Source of the DNA: Phenylobacterium soli
Lineage (GTDB): Bacteria; Pseudomonadota; Alphaproteobacteria; Caulobacterales; Caulobacteraceae
Assembly (NCBI RefSeq): GCF_003254475.1
Contig: NZ_QFYQ01000002.1
Span: forward strand, 186,001 to 250,000
Reading direction: 5' to 3'
Length of the DNA: 64,000 bases
Position numbers and translations under genes: made by a program
Shown here: positions 33,805-41,379 of the stretch, in pieces
Position numbering within the stretch: position 1 is the stretch's first letter
Layout: every line of letters starts with the position of its first letter
The notes under the pieces: generated by a model
What the model saw: only the letters and a program-made list of their open reading frames with translations
What the model was told of the DNA's origin: nothing
Databases searched by the model: none

Positions 33805-34553
33805 GGCCCCACCCTATCCGGCGCGGGCGACAGCCGGTAGCCGACGCCGGGCATGGCCGAGATGAGCTTGCCGAGGCCGACCTGCGCCAGCCGCTTGCGC
33901 AGGCGGCAGATCTGCACGTCGATCGCCCGGTCGTAGGAGTCCGAATCCTCGCCCAGCACCTCGGCCACCAGGGTCTCACGCGCCACCACCGCGCCCTGCC
34001 GGCGGGCCAGGGCGCCGAGCAGGCGGAACTGCGCCGGCGTCAGGCTCAGGATCCGGTCGTCCGGCAGCCGCACGCGCATCTGCACGTGATCGATCACGAG
34101 CGCCCCGACCTGTTCCAGGCGGCTGCGGCGCTCGCCGAGCGCCCGGCGGCGCAGCGCGGCGCGGACCCGGGCCACGACCTCGCGCGGATTGACCGGCGCG
34201 CAGACGCAGTCGTCGGCGCCCGCTTCCAGGGCGTCCACGGCGAACCCGGCCTGGGCGCCGGCGTAGACGACGATGACGCTCGCCCCCGGACGCCGCGACA
34301 GGCGCTGGCAGTCCCGCGCAGCCTGCGCCTCGCTCCCCGCCGGGGCCAGCAGGATCACCGCCTCGGCGCCGGCCAGCAGCGCGCGCGCCCCGGCGAGGTC
34401 GGGAGCCTGGCGCACCACATAGCCGCGCGTCTCCAGTTGGTCGCAGATGCCGGCGCCGACCGCGCTGCGGCCGACCAGGGCCACGCGCCCGGCCACCGGC
34501 GGCTGGGTCGGCCTCGGCGGCGACGTCGTCTGGGGCTCGGCGATCAGCGTCAT
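33801..34553 (-). CDS. OmpR-type regulator with degenerate receiver domain
   Basis: A 250-residue protein with an N-terminal receiver-like domain (about residues 22-135) and a C-terminal winged-helix DNA-binding domain (about 148-245; RILSLTPAQFRLLGALARRQG and IDVQICRLRKRLAQVG). The receiver has lost its chemistry: the acidic pair is G28-R29, the phospho-acceptor position is Ala (A70 in VILLAPAG), and the conserved Lys is A119 (CAPVNPRE). So it should not work by Asp phosphorylation and no kinase is adjacent. A perfect palindrome at 34566 lies 12 bases before its start, and I see no ribosome site. It may be regulated by binding a ligand or by its own level. Confidence 0.85.
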   Translation of the reverse strand: MTLIAEPQTTSPPRPTQPPVAGRVALVGRSAVGAGICDQLETRGYVVRQAPDLAGARALLAGAEAVILLAPAGSEAQAARDCQRLSRRPGASVIVVYAGAQAGFAVDALEAGADDCVCAPVNPREVVARVRAALRRRALGERRSRLEQVGALVIDHVQMRVRLPDDRILSLTPAQFRLLGALARRQGAVVARETLVAEVLGEDSDSYDRAIDVQICRLRKRLAQVGLGKLISAMPGVGYRLSPAPDRVGP

Positions 34554-34565
34554 CGTGTGTTATGT

Positions 34566-34579
34566 ACGAACTAGTTCGT
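34566..34579. promoter_or_regulatory. Motif A operator-like perfect palindrome
   Basis: ACGAACTAGTTCGT is a perfect 14-base palindrome, in the gap between the OmpR-type gene and quiC, right beside the OmpR-type start. It is the best copy of motif A. Confidence 0.65.
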
Positions 34580-34666
34580 GTCTGCACAATTTCATAGGTT
34601 GTGCGTTGGCGCAACGAACGGGGTTCTTTCGACGGGATATCCGCCGCTCGATGCAGCGTACGAACT

Positions 34667-34700
34667 TGTTAGTTTCAGTTGGGCTGTTAGTTTCAATTGG
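34667..34700 (+). repeat. Direct repeat upstream of quiC
   Basis: Two copies of a 16-base unit, TGTTAGTTTCAGTTGG (34667-34682) and TGTTAGTTTCAATTGG (34685-34700), differ at one base and are offset by 18. They end 34 bases before the quiC start, where an activator or promoter would lie. Confidence 0.6.
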
Positions 34701-34734
34701 AACGAGTTGGCCGAAGGCGGCCTGGAGGTGAAGC

Positions 34735-36645
34735 TTGCGCAGGTCGATCGCCACCGTGTCCCTGAGCGGCAACCTCCAGGAAAAGCTGCTCGCCATCGCG
34801 GCCGCCAAGTTCGATTCCATCGAGCTGTTCGAGAACGACCTGCTGTTCTTCGACGGCACGGCGCGCGACGTCCGGGCCATGGTCGAGGACGTCGGCCTGA
34901 AGATCTCGCTCTTCCAGCCGTTCCGCGACTTCGAGGGCGTCCCCGACGAGGTCTTCCGGCGCAACCTCGACCGCGCCGAGCGCAAGTTCGACGTGATGGG
35001 CGACCTCGACGCGAAGATGATGCTGGTCTGCTCCAACGTCTCGCCGGCCGCCATCGCCGACGACGAGCGCGCCGCCGCCCAGCTGCATGAGCTCGCCGAG
35101 CGGGCCGCGGCGCGCGGCATCCGCATCGGCTACGAGGCCCTGGCCTGGGGCGCGCAGGTGAAGACCTATGGCCACGTCTGGGAGATCGTCCGCCGCGCCG
35201 CCCACAGTCATCTCGGCGTCATCCTCGACAGCTTCCACACCCTCGCGCTCGGCGATGGCGTCGAGGGCATCGCCCACATCCCCGGCGAGAAGATCTTCTT
35301 CGTCCAGCTCGCCGACGCGCCCCTGCTGAAGATGGACGTGCTGTCCTGGAGCCGGCACTTCCGCTGCTTCCCCGGCCAGGGCGACTTCGACGTCGCCGCC
35401 TTCGCCGCCAAGGCCATCGAGGCGGGCTACACCGGCCCCCTGTCGCTGGAGATCTTCAACGACGAGTTCCGCGCCACCGCGCCCTCGCGCACCGCCCGCG
35501 ACGGCATGCGTTCGCTGCTGTTCCTCGAGGAGCAGATCCGCGGCCAGCTCGAGGAGAGCCCCGCCGAGCCTGGCCGCGCCCCGCGGCCCCGGGTCGACCT
35601 CCTCGACCCGCCGCCGCCGCCGGACCTCTCGGGCGTCGCCTTCCTGGAGTTCGCCGTCGACGCGACGGCGCGCGGCGAGCTCGCCCGCTGGCTCGAAGGC
35701 ATGGGCTTCCAGCGCGTCGGCGTCCACCGCGGGAAGGATGTGACCCTCTACCGCCAGGGCGACCTCGCCATCGCGCTGAACGCCGAGCCTGAGTCCTTCG
35801 CCCACTCCTACTACCTGCTGCACGGGGTCTCGGTCTGCGCGATCGGCCTGCGCGCCGCCGACCCGGCCGGCCTGCTCTCGCGCGCCGAGGTTTTCGGGTG
35901 CCAGCGCTTCGAGGAGCGCGTCGGCCCGGACGAGGCGCCGATGCCCGGCCTGCGCGCCCCCGACGGCAGCCTGATCTATGTGGTGGACGAGAGCTTCGAC
36001 GCCGCCGCCGACTTCGTCCGCGATCGCGGCGAGGGCGCCAGCGCCGGCCTGGTCTCCGCCGTCGACCACGTGGGCCAGGCCCTGCCGGGCGACCACTTCG
36101 ACACCTGGCTCCTGTTCTACCGCGCGGTGCTGCGTCTGAAGCCGGAAGAGTCGTGGGTGCTGCCGGACCCCTATGGCCTGGTGAAGAGCCGGGCCCTGGC
36201 CAACGCCGCCCGCAACGTGCGCTTCCCCTTGAGCTTCTCGGAGAGCAGCCGGACCGTCGTGGCCCGCTCCCTGACCACCTTCTCCGGGGCCGGGGTCAAC
36301 CAGGTGGCCTTCTCAACCGGCGACATCTTCAAGGCCGTCCGCGCCCTGCGGAAGGCCGGCCTCGAGCTGCTGCGCATCCCGGAGAACTACTACGACGATC
36401 TCGCCGCGCGCCTCGGCCTCGACGAGGCCTTCGTCGAGAAGCTGCGCGACCACGGCGTGCTCTACGACCGCGACGCCGAGGGCGGGGAGTTCCTCCACGT
36501 CTACACGCGCACCTTCCACGACCGCTTCTTCTTCGAGATCGTCCAGCGCCAGGGCGGCTACGACCAGTACGGCGCGGCCAACGCGCCCGTGCGCATGGCC
36601 GCCCAGTCGCGCACCGCGGCCCGCGAGACCTCCCTCACCCCCTGA
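34735..36645 (+). CDS. quiC: 3-dehydroshikimate dehydratase, QuiC type
   Basis: A 636-residue two-domain protein, the size of QuiC1 (about 635). Residues 1-285 are a sugar-phosphate isomerase-like TIM barrel with metal ligands E134, D165, Q191 and E239, as in the studied enzymes, plus H168. Residues about 300-620 are an HPPD-like VOC domain, ending with the typical HDRFFFEIVQRQGGYDQYGA. It dehydrates 3-dehydroshikimate to protocatechuate. The start is TTG at 34735, 6 bases after GGAGG. It sits with AroE, AroQ and the PQQ dehydrogenase, which supply its substrate. Confidence 0.93.
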   Translation: MRRSIATVSLSGNLQEKLLAIAAAKFDSIELFENDLLFFDGTARDVRAMVEDVGLKISLFQPFRDFEGVPDEVFRRNLDRAERKFDVMGDLDAKMMLVCSNVSPAAIADDERAAAQLHELAERAAARGIRIGYEALAWGAQVKTYGHVWEIVRRAAHSHLGVILDSFHTLALGDGVEGIAHIPGEKIFFVQLADAPLLKMDVLSWSRHFRCFPGQGDFDVAAFAAKAIEAGYTGPLSLEIFNDEFRATAPSRTARDGMRSLLFLEEQIRGQLEESPAEPGRAPRPRVDLLDPPPPPDLSGVAFLEFAVDATARGELARWLEGMGFQRVGVHRGKDVTLYRQGDLAIALNAEPESFAHSYYLLHGVSVCAIGLRAADPAGLLSRAEVFGCQRFEERVGPDEAPMPGLRAPDGSLIYVVDESFDAAADFVRDRGEGASAGLVSAVDHVGQALPGDHFDTWLLFYRAVLRLKPEESWVLPDPYGLVKSRALANAARNVRFPLSFSESSRTVVARSLTTFSGAGVNQVAFSTGDIFKAVRALRKAGLELLRIPENYYDDLAARLGLDEAFVEKLRDHGVLYDRDAEGGEFLHVYTRTFHDRFFFEIVQRQGGYDQYGAANAPVRMAAQSRTAARETSLTP

Positions 36646-36689
36646 TCGGCGTCTCCCGCACCGCGGCCCAGGCCAGCGCCCAAAGAAAG

Positions 36690-36716
36690 AGCCCCGGAGC
36701 TTGCCGCTCCGGGGCT
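36690..36716. terminator. Bidirectional terminator hairpin between quiC and TonB receptor
   Basis: A perfect 11-bp stem (GCCCCGGAGC core) with a 5-base loop. On plus it is followed by TTTTG, on minus by CTTTCTTT, so it can end both convergent genes. Confidence 0.8.
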
Positions 36717-36776
36717 TTTGAGTCTCGCCTCAGCCTGTGAGGGGGAGGGTCTGAGGCGCGATGACCGGCGGCGGGC

Positions 36777-39722
36777 CTACCAGCGCTTGCGCGCGCCCAC
36801 GGCCACCAGGCGGCCGATCGGGTTGCCGCTGAAGGTGTCGTAGCCGCTCGACCCGCCGCCGGCGGCGATGCCGTTGTTGTAGAAGGGCGGGTCCTCGTCG
36901 AAGAGGTTGGTCACGTCGACGAAGAGCTGCAGATCCTTGGTCAGGCCCTCGCCCTTGAAGTCGTAGGCCACGTGGGCGTCGATGGTGTTGCCCGCCTTGA
37001 CCCGGTCGCCGCCGCCCACCGGCACGCCGTTGACGCGGGTGATCGGGGCCACCGTGGCGCCGCTCCAGTTGTGGTACGGCGAGGTGTGGTTCCAGTAGAG
37101 GTTGGCCGACAGGCCGAAGTCGCTGGCCCAGTCCACGCCCACCCGGCTCTCGAGCTTGATCGAGGGGAAGGTGGTGTTGAACCCGGTGGTGCCGAGCACG
37201 CTGAAGGTCGCGCCGCCGGTGCCGACCTGCTGGTCGAACTTGGTCTTGTAGGAGGCGATGGCGTCCAGGGTGAACCGGCCGAAGTCGGTGCTGATCCCGT
37301 AGTTCGCGGCGAAGTCGATGCCCTCGACCCACAGGTTCAGGGCGTTCCGCTGCTGGAAGTTATAGATGAAGTAGACGTTGCTCGGGATCGTCGTGGTCAG
37401 CGGCCGCCCGCCCGTCAGGGCGGCGATCTGGGCCGGCGTGGCGCCGCCCGGGAAGATCGTCAGCAGGCTGTTCAGGCCCGCCGCATTGACCGCGAAGGCG
37501 GCCTGCGGCGCGGTGATCGCCCCCTGGATCTCGTTGTGCCAGTAGGTCACCGAGAGGCGCAGGTCGCGCAGGAACGAGGGGTTCCAGTCCGCGCCCACCG
37601 ACCAGCTCTTGCCGCGCTGCGGCTGCAACGCCGCGTTGCCGCCGTTGACCTGCAGGCCGGCGATTGCCCCGCCCACCGTGCAGGTGGCCGTGGCGGTGGC
37701 GCAGCCCGGGAGCTGGGTCACGTTCGGGTAGGCCGAGACCGGCACGTTCAGGGTGCCGCCGAACAGCGACACGCTGGTTTCCGCCGTCGTGCCGTTGGCG
37801 TCGGCGCCGCGGCTGGTCAGGGCCGGGGCGACGAACGACTTGGCCCAGTTGGCGCGGAACTTCAGGCCCTCGATCACTTCCCAGTTGGCGCCGACCTTGG
37901 GGTTCGAGGTCGAGCCGAAGTCCGAGTACTTGTCGTACCGGCCGGACACGTTGACGTCGACGCGCCGGGCGAACGGGATCTCCATCTCCGGGCTGATGAT
38001 CGGCAGCAGGAACTCGGCGTAGGCCGACTTCACGTTGCGGTCGTAGTCCAGGTGCAGGAAGCGCGAGCCGGTCGAGGACGGCCCGATGCCCAGCGGCTGG
38101 GTCACGTTCTGGGCCATGGTGTAGTAGATGATTTCGCCGCCGAAGGCCGCCTTCACCGGGCCAGCCGGCAGGTTGAACAGCGTGCCGTCCAGCTTGATCG
38201 TGCCGTCCTTGATGGTCTGGCGCGCGGCCTGGAGGGTGTAGTTGTCCACCAGCTGGCGGCGCACCGCCGCCGAGGTCAGGTTGGCCGCGCCGGTGTGGAA
38301 CACGTCGAGCGCATTGGCCGTGGTCAGCGGCTGGGTGACGATGATGCTGGTGCCGGGCACCGACACCGCCGTCAGGCTGCCCGAGCCGTTGGTCGTGCCG
38401 TTGAGCGCCAGCAGGGCGCAGCTGCCGCAGAGCACGCCCACCGAGTCGGTCGACGAATTGCTGGCGCCGAGGACGCCGCCGGCGGTGAAGCGCCAGTTGT
38501 CGTTGAACTTGTACTCGGCGCTGCCTGAGACGTAGCCGCTCTCCTCGGAGGCCGCCACGTGCGCGCCCTCGCCGAGCAGCTCGTCGGCGTCGAAGCGGAC
38601 GGTCTCGGAGGTGGCGGTCGATCCCGGCAGGCCGACGAAGAACGGGTTGATCTGCGAGGCGCTGGCCGCGCCCGGCCCGAAGATCGTCGCCTGGATGCTG
38701 CCGCGCGCGACCCGGGTGGTGTTGTTGCGCTTCGAATAGACCGCATCGCCCGTCAGGGTGAGCTTGTCGCTCACCTCCTGGGTGACCTTGATCATCCCGC
38801 TGTGGCGCTTCTCCGAGGGGATCAGGTCGATGCCGCCGGTGTAGTCGCACGGCGCGTTGGCCGCCGAGTTGGCCAGGCCCGCGCCGGTGTAGGGCGCGGT
38901 GAAGATCGGGCCGCTGCCGACCTGGATGGTCGCCGGGGCGCAGAAGAACGAGCCGAGGTTGCTGCCGCCGAAGGCGCGCTTGTCGGCGCGGGCGAAGTCG
39001 CGCTTGCTCGCCGCCAGCGGGCTGCGGTCCGAGTAGCCGTAGGCGGCCAGCACCGAGCCGGTCTCCCAGGTCTTACCGGCCACCGCGCCGAAGCTGTAGG
39101 CGTCGTAGGCGTCGCCGTAGGCCGCCTGGCCGCGCACCTCGAGGCCGTCGAACTTGCGGCGGGTGATGAAGTTGATCACCCCGGCCACGGCGTCGGAGCC
39201 GTAAACCGACGAGGCCCCCTCGGCCAGCACCTCGACGCGCTCCAGCGCCATCGGCGGCAGGATGTTCGGGTCGGCCAAGGCGTGGTTCACGCCCGACAGC
39301 GGCAGGCGGTGCCCGTCGATCAGGATCAGGGTCGAGTTGGAGGCGCTCGCGCCCAGGCCGTGGATGGTCGGGGCGTTGGTGCCGGCGGCGTCGGCGCTGC
39401 CGAACGAGCCCTGGCCGGCCGAGCCGAGGCCGACGACGGCCGGGACCGAGCGGAGGATCTGCTGGACGGTCTGGGCGCCGGTCTTCTGGATCTGCTCCTG
39501 GCCGACCGCGATCACCGCCGCGCCCACCGGCGGCGCGCCGCGCAGGCTGGTGCCGGTGACGACGACTTCGGTGACTTCGGTCGAGCTGGGCGCCGCCGCG
39601 TTCGCCGCCTGGGTTTGGGCCTGGGCGGCCGAGGCGCCGAGGGCCGCCAGCGCCAGCACGCCGGCGCCGCTCATCAGCCGCACGGCGAGGCCCGCGCCGC
39701 GCCGGTTCAGAGATTGAGTCAT
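36777..39722 (-). CDS. TonB-dependent outer membrane receptor
   Basis: A 981-residue receptor with signal peptide (ASAAQAQ), TonB box region EVTEVVVTGTSLRG, plug segments ILIDGHRLPLSG and AEGASSVYGSDAVAGVINF, and C-terminal GRLVAVGARKRW. It belongs to the same large-receptor style as the one at 16020. It lies downstream of aroE on the same strand, with two motif A-type sites in the 260-base gap, so it may import quinate, shikimate or a quinate ester; that is inference. The final GDAYDAYSFGAVAG-type strands and Cys pair segments in the loops are typical. ATG at 39722 follows GGGGGAGGA. Confidence 0.93.
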   Translation of the reverse strand: MTQSLNRRGAGLAVRLMSGAGVLALAALGASAAQAQTQAANAAAPSSTEVTEVVVTGTSLRGAPPVGAAVIAVGQEQIQKTGAQTVQQILRSVPAVVGLGSAGQGSFGSADAAGTNAPTIHGLGASASNSTLILIDGHRLPLSGVNHALADPNILPPMALERVEVLAEGASSVYGSDAVAGVINFITRRKFDGLEVRGQAAYGDAYDAYSFGAVAGKTWETGSVLAAYGYSDRSPLAASKRDFARADKRAFGGSNLGSFFCAPATIQVGSGPIFTAPYTGAGLANSAANAPCDYTGGIDLIPSEKRHSGMIKVTQEVSDKLTLTGDAVYSKRNNTTRVARGSIQATIFGPGAASASQINPFFVGLPGSTATSETVRFDADELLGEGAHVAASEESGYVSGSAEYKFNDNWRFTAGGVLGASNSSTDSVGVLCGSCALLALNGTTNGSGSLTAVSVPGTSIIVTQPLTTANALDVFHTGAANLTSAAVRRQLVDNYTLQAARQTIKDGTIKLDGTLFNLPAGPVKAAFGGEIIYYTMAQNVTQPLGIGPSSTGSRFLHLDYDRNVKSAYAEFLLPIISPEMEIPFARRVDVNVSGRYDKYSDFGSTSNPKVGANWEVIEGLKFRANWAKSFVAPALTSRGADANGTTAETSVSLFGGTLNVPVSAYPNVTQLPGCATATATCTVGGAIAGLQVNGGNAALQPQRGKSWSVGADWNPSFLRDLRLSVTYWHNEIQGAITAPQAAFAVNAAGLNSLLTIFPGGATPAQIAALTGGRPLTTTIPSNVYFIYNFQQRNALNLWVEGIDFAANYGISTDFGRFTLDAIASYKTKFDQQVGTGGATFSVLGTTGFNTTFPSIKLESRVGVDWASDFGLSANLYWNHTSPYHNWSGATVAPITRVNGVPVGGGDRVKAGNTIDAHVAYDFKGEGLTKDLQLFVDVTNLFDEDPPFYNNGIAAGGGSSGYDTFSGNPIGRLVAVGARKRW

Positions 39723-39738
39723 GTTCCTCCCCCTAAAA

Positions 39739-39750
39739 GGACTAGTTCGT
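39739..39750. promoter_or_regulatory. Motif A-like half palindrome before the TonB receptor
   Basis: GGACTAGTTCGT shares the CTAGTTCGT half of the perfect site at 34566. It lies 16 bases before the receptor start. Confidence 0.45.
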
Positions 39751-39902
39751 TCATGACAGGCGAACGACGGCCCGACGCGCGGGTCGCGTTCTCGGAGATC
39801 GGTTTGAAAAAAGTCCGTTCGTTTCCTCGGCAGGCACTCGGCCGGAGCGCTGCGCGCGCCGGTTGGACGCCTCTGCCCGGCGTCACCTTCTTGCCTTATT
39901 GC

Positions 39903-39920
39903 GTACTAACCAGTTGGTAC
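39903..39920. promoter_or_regulatory. Motif A2 inverted repeat in the aroE/receptor gap
   Basis: GTACTAAC-CA-GTTGGTAC: 8-base half-sites with one mismatch. It is part of the longer-spaced A2 group. The gap 39723-39982 holds this and the site at 39739 and no gene that I can see. Confidence 0.5.
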
Positions 39921-39982
39921 ATCGTCAAGCGAGCTCGTCGTAATTCCGTGTCATTGGCGCAACAATCGAAGCCTCGTGTGAG

Positions 39983-40879
39983 CTAGGCCGCATCGCCGGT
40001 GGCGCTCGTCCCGAGGTCGTCGCGGATGGAGTCCAGGAAGCGCGCGCGCATCCGCTCCGCATCGGGTGTCACACCGGTGAACAGGCGGAAGGCCTCGGCG
40101 GCCTGGAACACCACCATCCCGCCGCCGTCCAGCGTCCGGCAGCCCGCCGCCCGTGCGCTGCGCAGGAGCTCGGTCTCGAACGGCACATAGACGATGTCCG
40201 CCACCCACAGCCGCGGCGTCAGCAGCTCCGCCGGCGCCGGCGAGCCCGGGTGACGGGTCATGCCGATCGGCGTGCAGTTGACCACGCCGTTCGCCGCGCC
40301 GAGCGCGCCGGCGAGGTCCGAGCCGATGGCCACGCGCTCAGGCCCGAACAGCCGCCCGAGCGTCTCCACGAAGGCCTGCGCCCGCGCTCGGTCGAGATCG
40401 AAGACCACCAGCTGGCCGACGCCTTCCTCGAGGAGGGCGTAGCCGACCGCCAGCCCCGCGCCGCCGGCCCCGAGCTGCGCCACCCGCTCGCGCGGCGCCT
40501 CGGGCAGGCCGCGCCGGAAGTTCTCGCGGAAGCCGAACCAGTCGGTGTTGTGGCCGGTGCGCCGGCCGTCCTTGAAGATGACGGTGTTCACCGCCCCCAG
40601 CCGCTCGGCTTGGGGCGACAGCTCGTCGAGCAGGGCGATGACCTGCTGCTTGTAGGGATAGGTGACGTTGACGCCGGCGAAGCCTGCGCCCTGGGCGTAG
40701 TCGAGCACCTCTTCCAGCGACCGCTGCGGCGTCGCCGGATCGGCCAGGTCGAATCGCACATAGGTCAGCTGGAGGCCGAGCGCGGCGGCCTCCTCCTCGT
40801 GCAGGGCCGGGCTGCGCGAGCCCTGGATGCCGTCGCCGACGAGGCCGGTGCGGATCAACTGTTGCGACGTGGCCGACAT
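39983..40879 (-). CDS. aroE: Shikimate/quinate dehydrogenase, AroE family
   Basis: A 298-residue NAD(P)-dependent shikimate dehydrogenase family protein. The substrate pocket GSRSPALHE, catalytic Lys in NVTYPYKQQ (K77) and Asp in HNTDWFGF (D113), and the nucleotide loop GAGGAG are present. It interconverts shikimate and 3-dehydroshikimate, or quinate and 3-dehydroquinate. Being beside quiC, aroQ and a PQQ dehydrogenase, it is probably the catabolic form, not the biosynthetic AroE, which would usually be elsewhere. ATG at 40879; ribosome site weak. Confidence 0.88.
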   Translation of the reverse strand: MSATSQQLIRTGLVGDGIQGSRSPALHEEEAAALGLQLTYVRFDLADPATPQRSLEEVLDYAQGAGFAGVNVTYPYKQQVIALLDELSPQAERLGAVNTVIFKDGRRTGHNTDWFGFRENFRRGLPEAPRERVAQLGAGGAGLAVGYALLEEGVGQLVVFDLDRARAQAFVETLGRLFGPERVAIGSDLAGALGAANGVVNCTPIGMTRHPGSPAPAELLTPRLWVADIVYVPFETELLRSARAAGCRTLDGGGMVVFQAAEAFRLFTGVTPDAERMRARFLDSIRDDLGTSATGDAA

Positions 40880-41015
40880 CAGCGCCCGCCGTCCGGTCTG
40901 CTCGCCACCCGCCCGCTCACGCCCGCCCTCGCTCCCTTGCGGCTTCAGCCCGCATTCATCGTCGCCCCCGTTCACTGCGGGACGCACGGCGGGGTTTGAC
41001 CCCGGCTTCGCGATT

Positions 41016-41031
41016 GTACTATCTGGTTCGT
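41016..41031. promoter_or_regulatory. Motif A2-like site before the small cytochrome c
   Basis: GTACTATCTGGTTCGT, related to the sites at 39903 and 57473. It ends 36 bases before the cytochrome start. Confidence 0.4.
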
Positions 41032-41067
41032 TTCTGAAATCAAGACGCTTTTCCGGGAGGCCCCAAA

Positions 41068-41376
41068 ATGCTCCGCTCCGCTCTCGTCCTGGCCAGCGCC
41101 GCCGCCCTCCTCGGCTTCGCCGGCGCAGCCGCCGCGGCCGGGCCCAACGACCTCCTGCCGGAAGACGGCGCCAAGGCCCTGGTGGTGCGCGCCTGCACCA
41201 GCTGCCACCAGGCCCCGCAGATCGTCGCCAAGCGCCACTCGCCCGAGGAGTGGGACGAGATCGTCGGCAAGATGGTCGACCGCGGCGCCCGCGCGACCGA
41301 GGCCGAGCAGGCGCAGATCTCCGACTACCTCGCCAAGCACTTCGGCCCGAACGGCGCGGCCAAGCCCGGCAAGTAG
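41068..41376 (+). CDS. Small periplasmic cytochrome c
   Basis: A 102-residue exported protein with a signal peptide and one haem c motif, CTSCH (residues 43-47), near the N-terminus of the mature part. It should be a single-haem electron carrier. It runs tail to tail with the PQQ dehydrogenase gene, 3 bases apart, so it is the natural electron acceptor for that soluble quinoprotein. The later EEWDEIVGKMVDRGA segment is typical of cytochromes beside quinoproteins. ATG at 41068 follows GGGAGG. Confidence 0.87.
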   Translation: MLRSALVLASAAALLGFAGAAAAAGPNDLLPEDGAKALVVRACTSCHQAPQIVAKRHSPEEWDEIVGKMVDRGARATEAEQAQISDYLAKHFGPNGAAKPGK

Positions 41377-41379
41377 GCC

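Noticed and set aside
34600..34734. A small gene upstream of quiC
   Set aside because: Short frames exist but none has a ribosome site or convincing composition; the region is better explained by operators and direct repeats.
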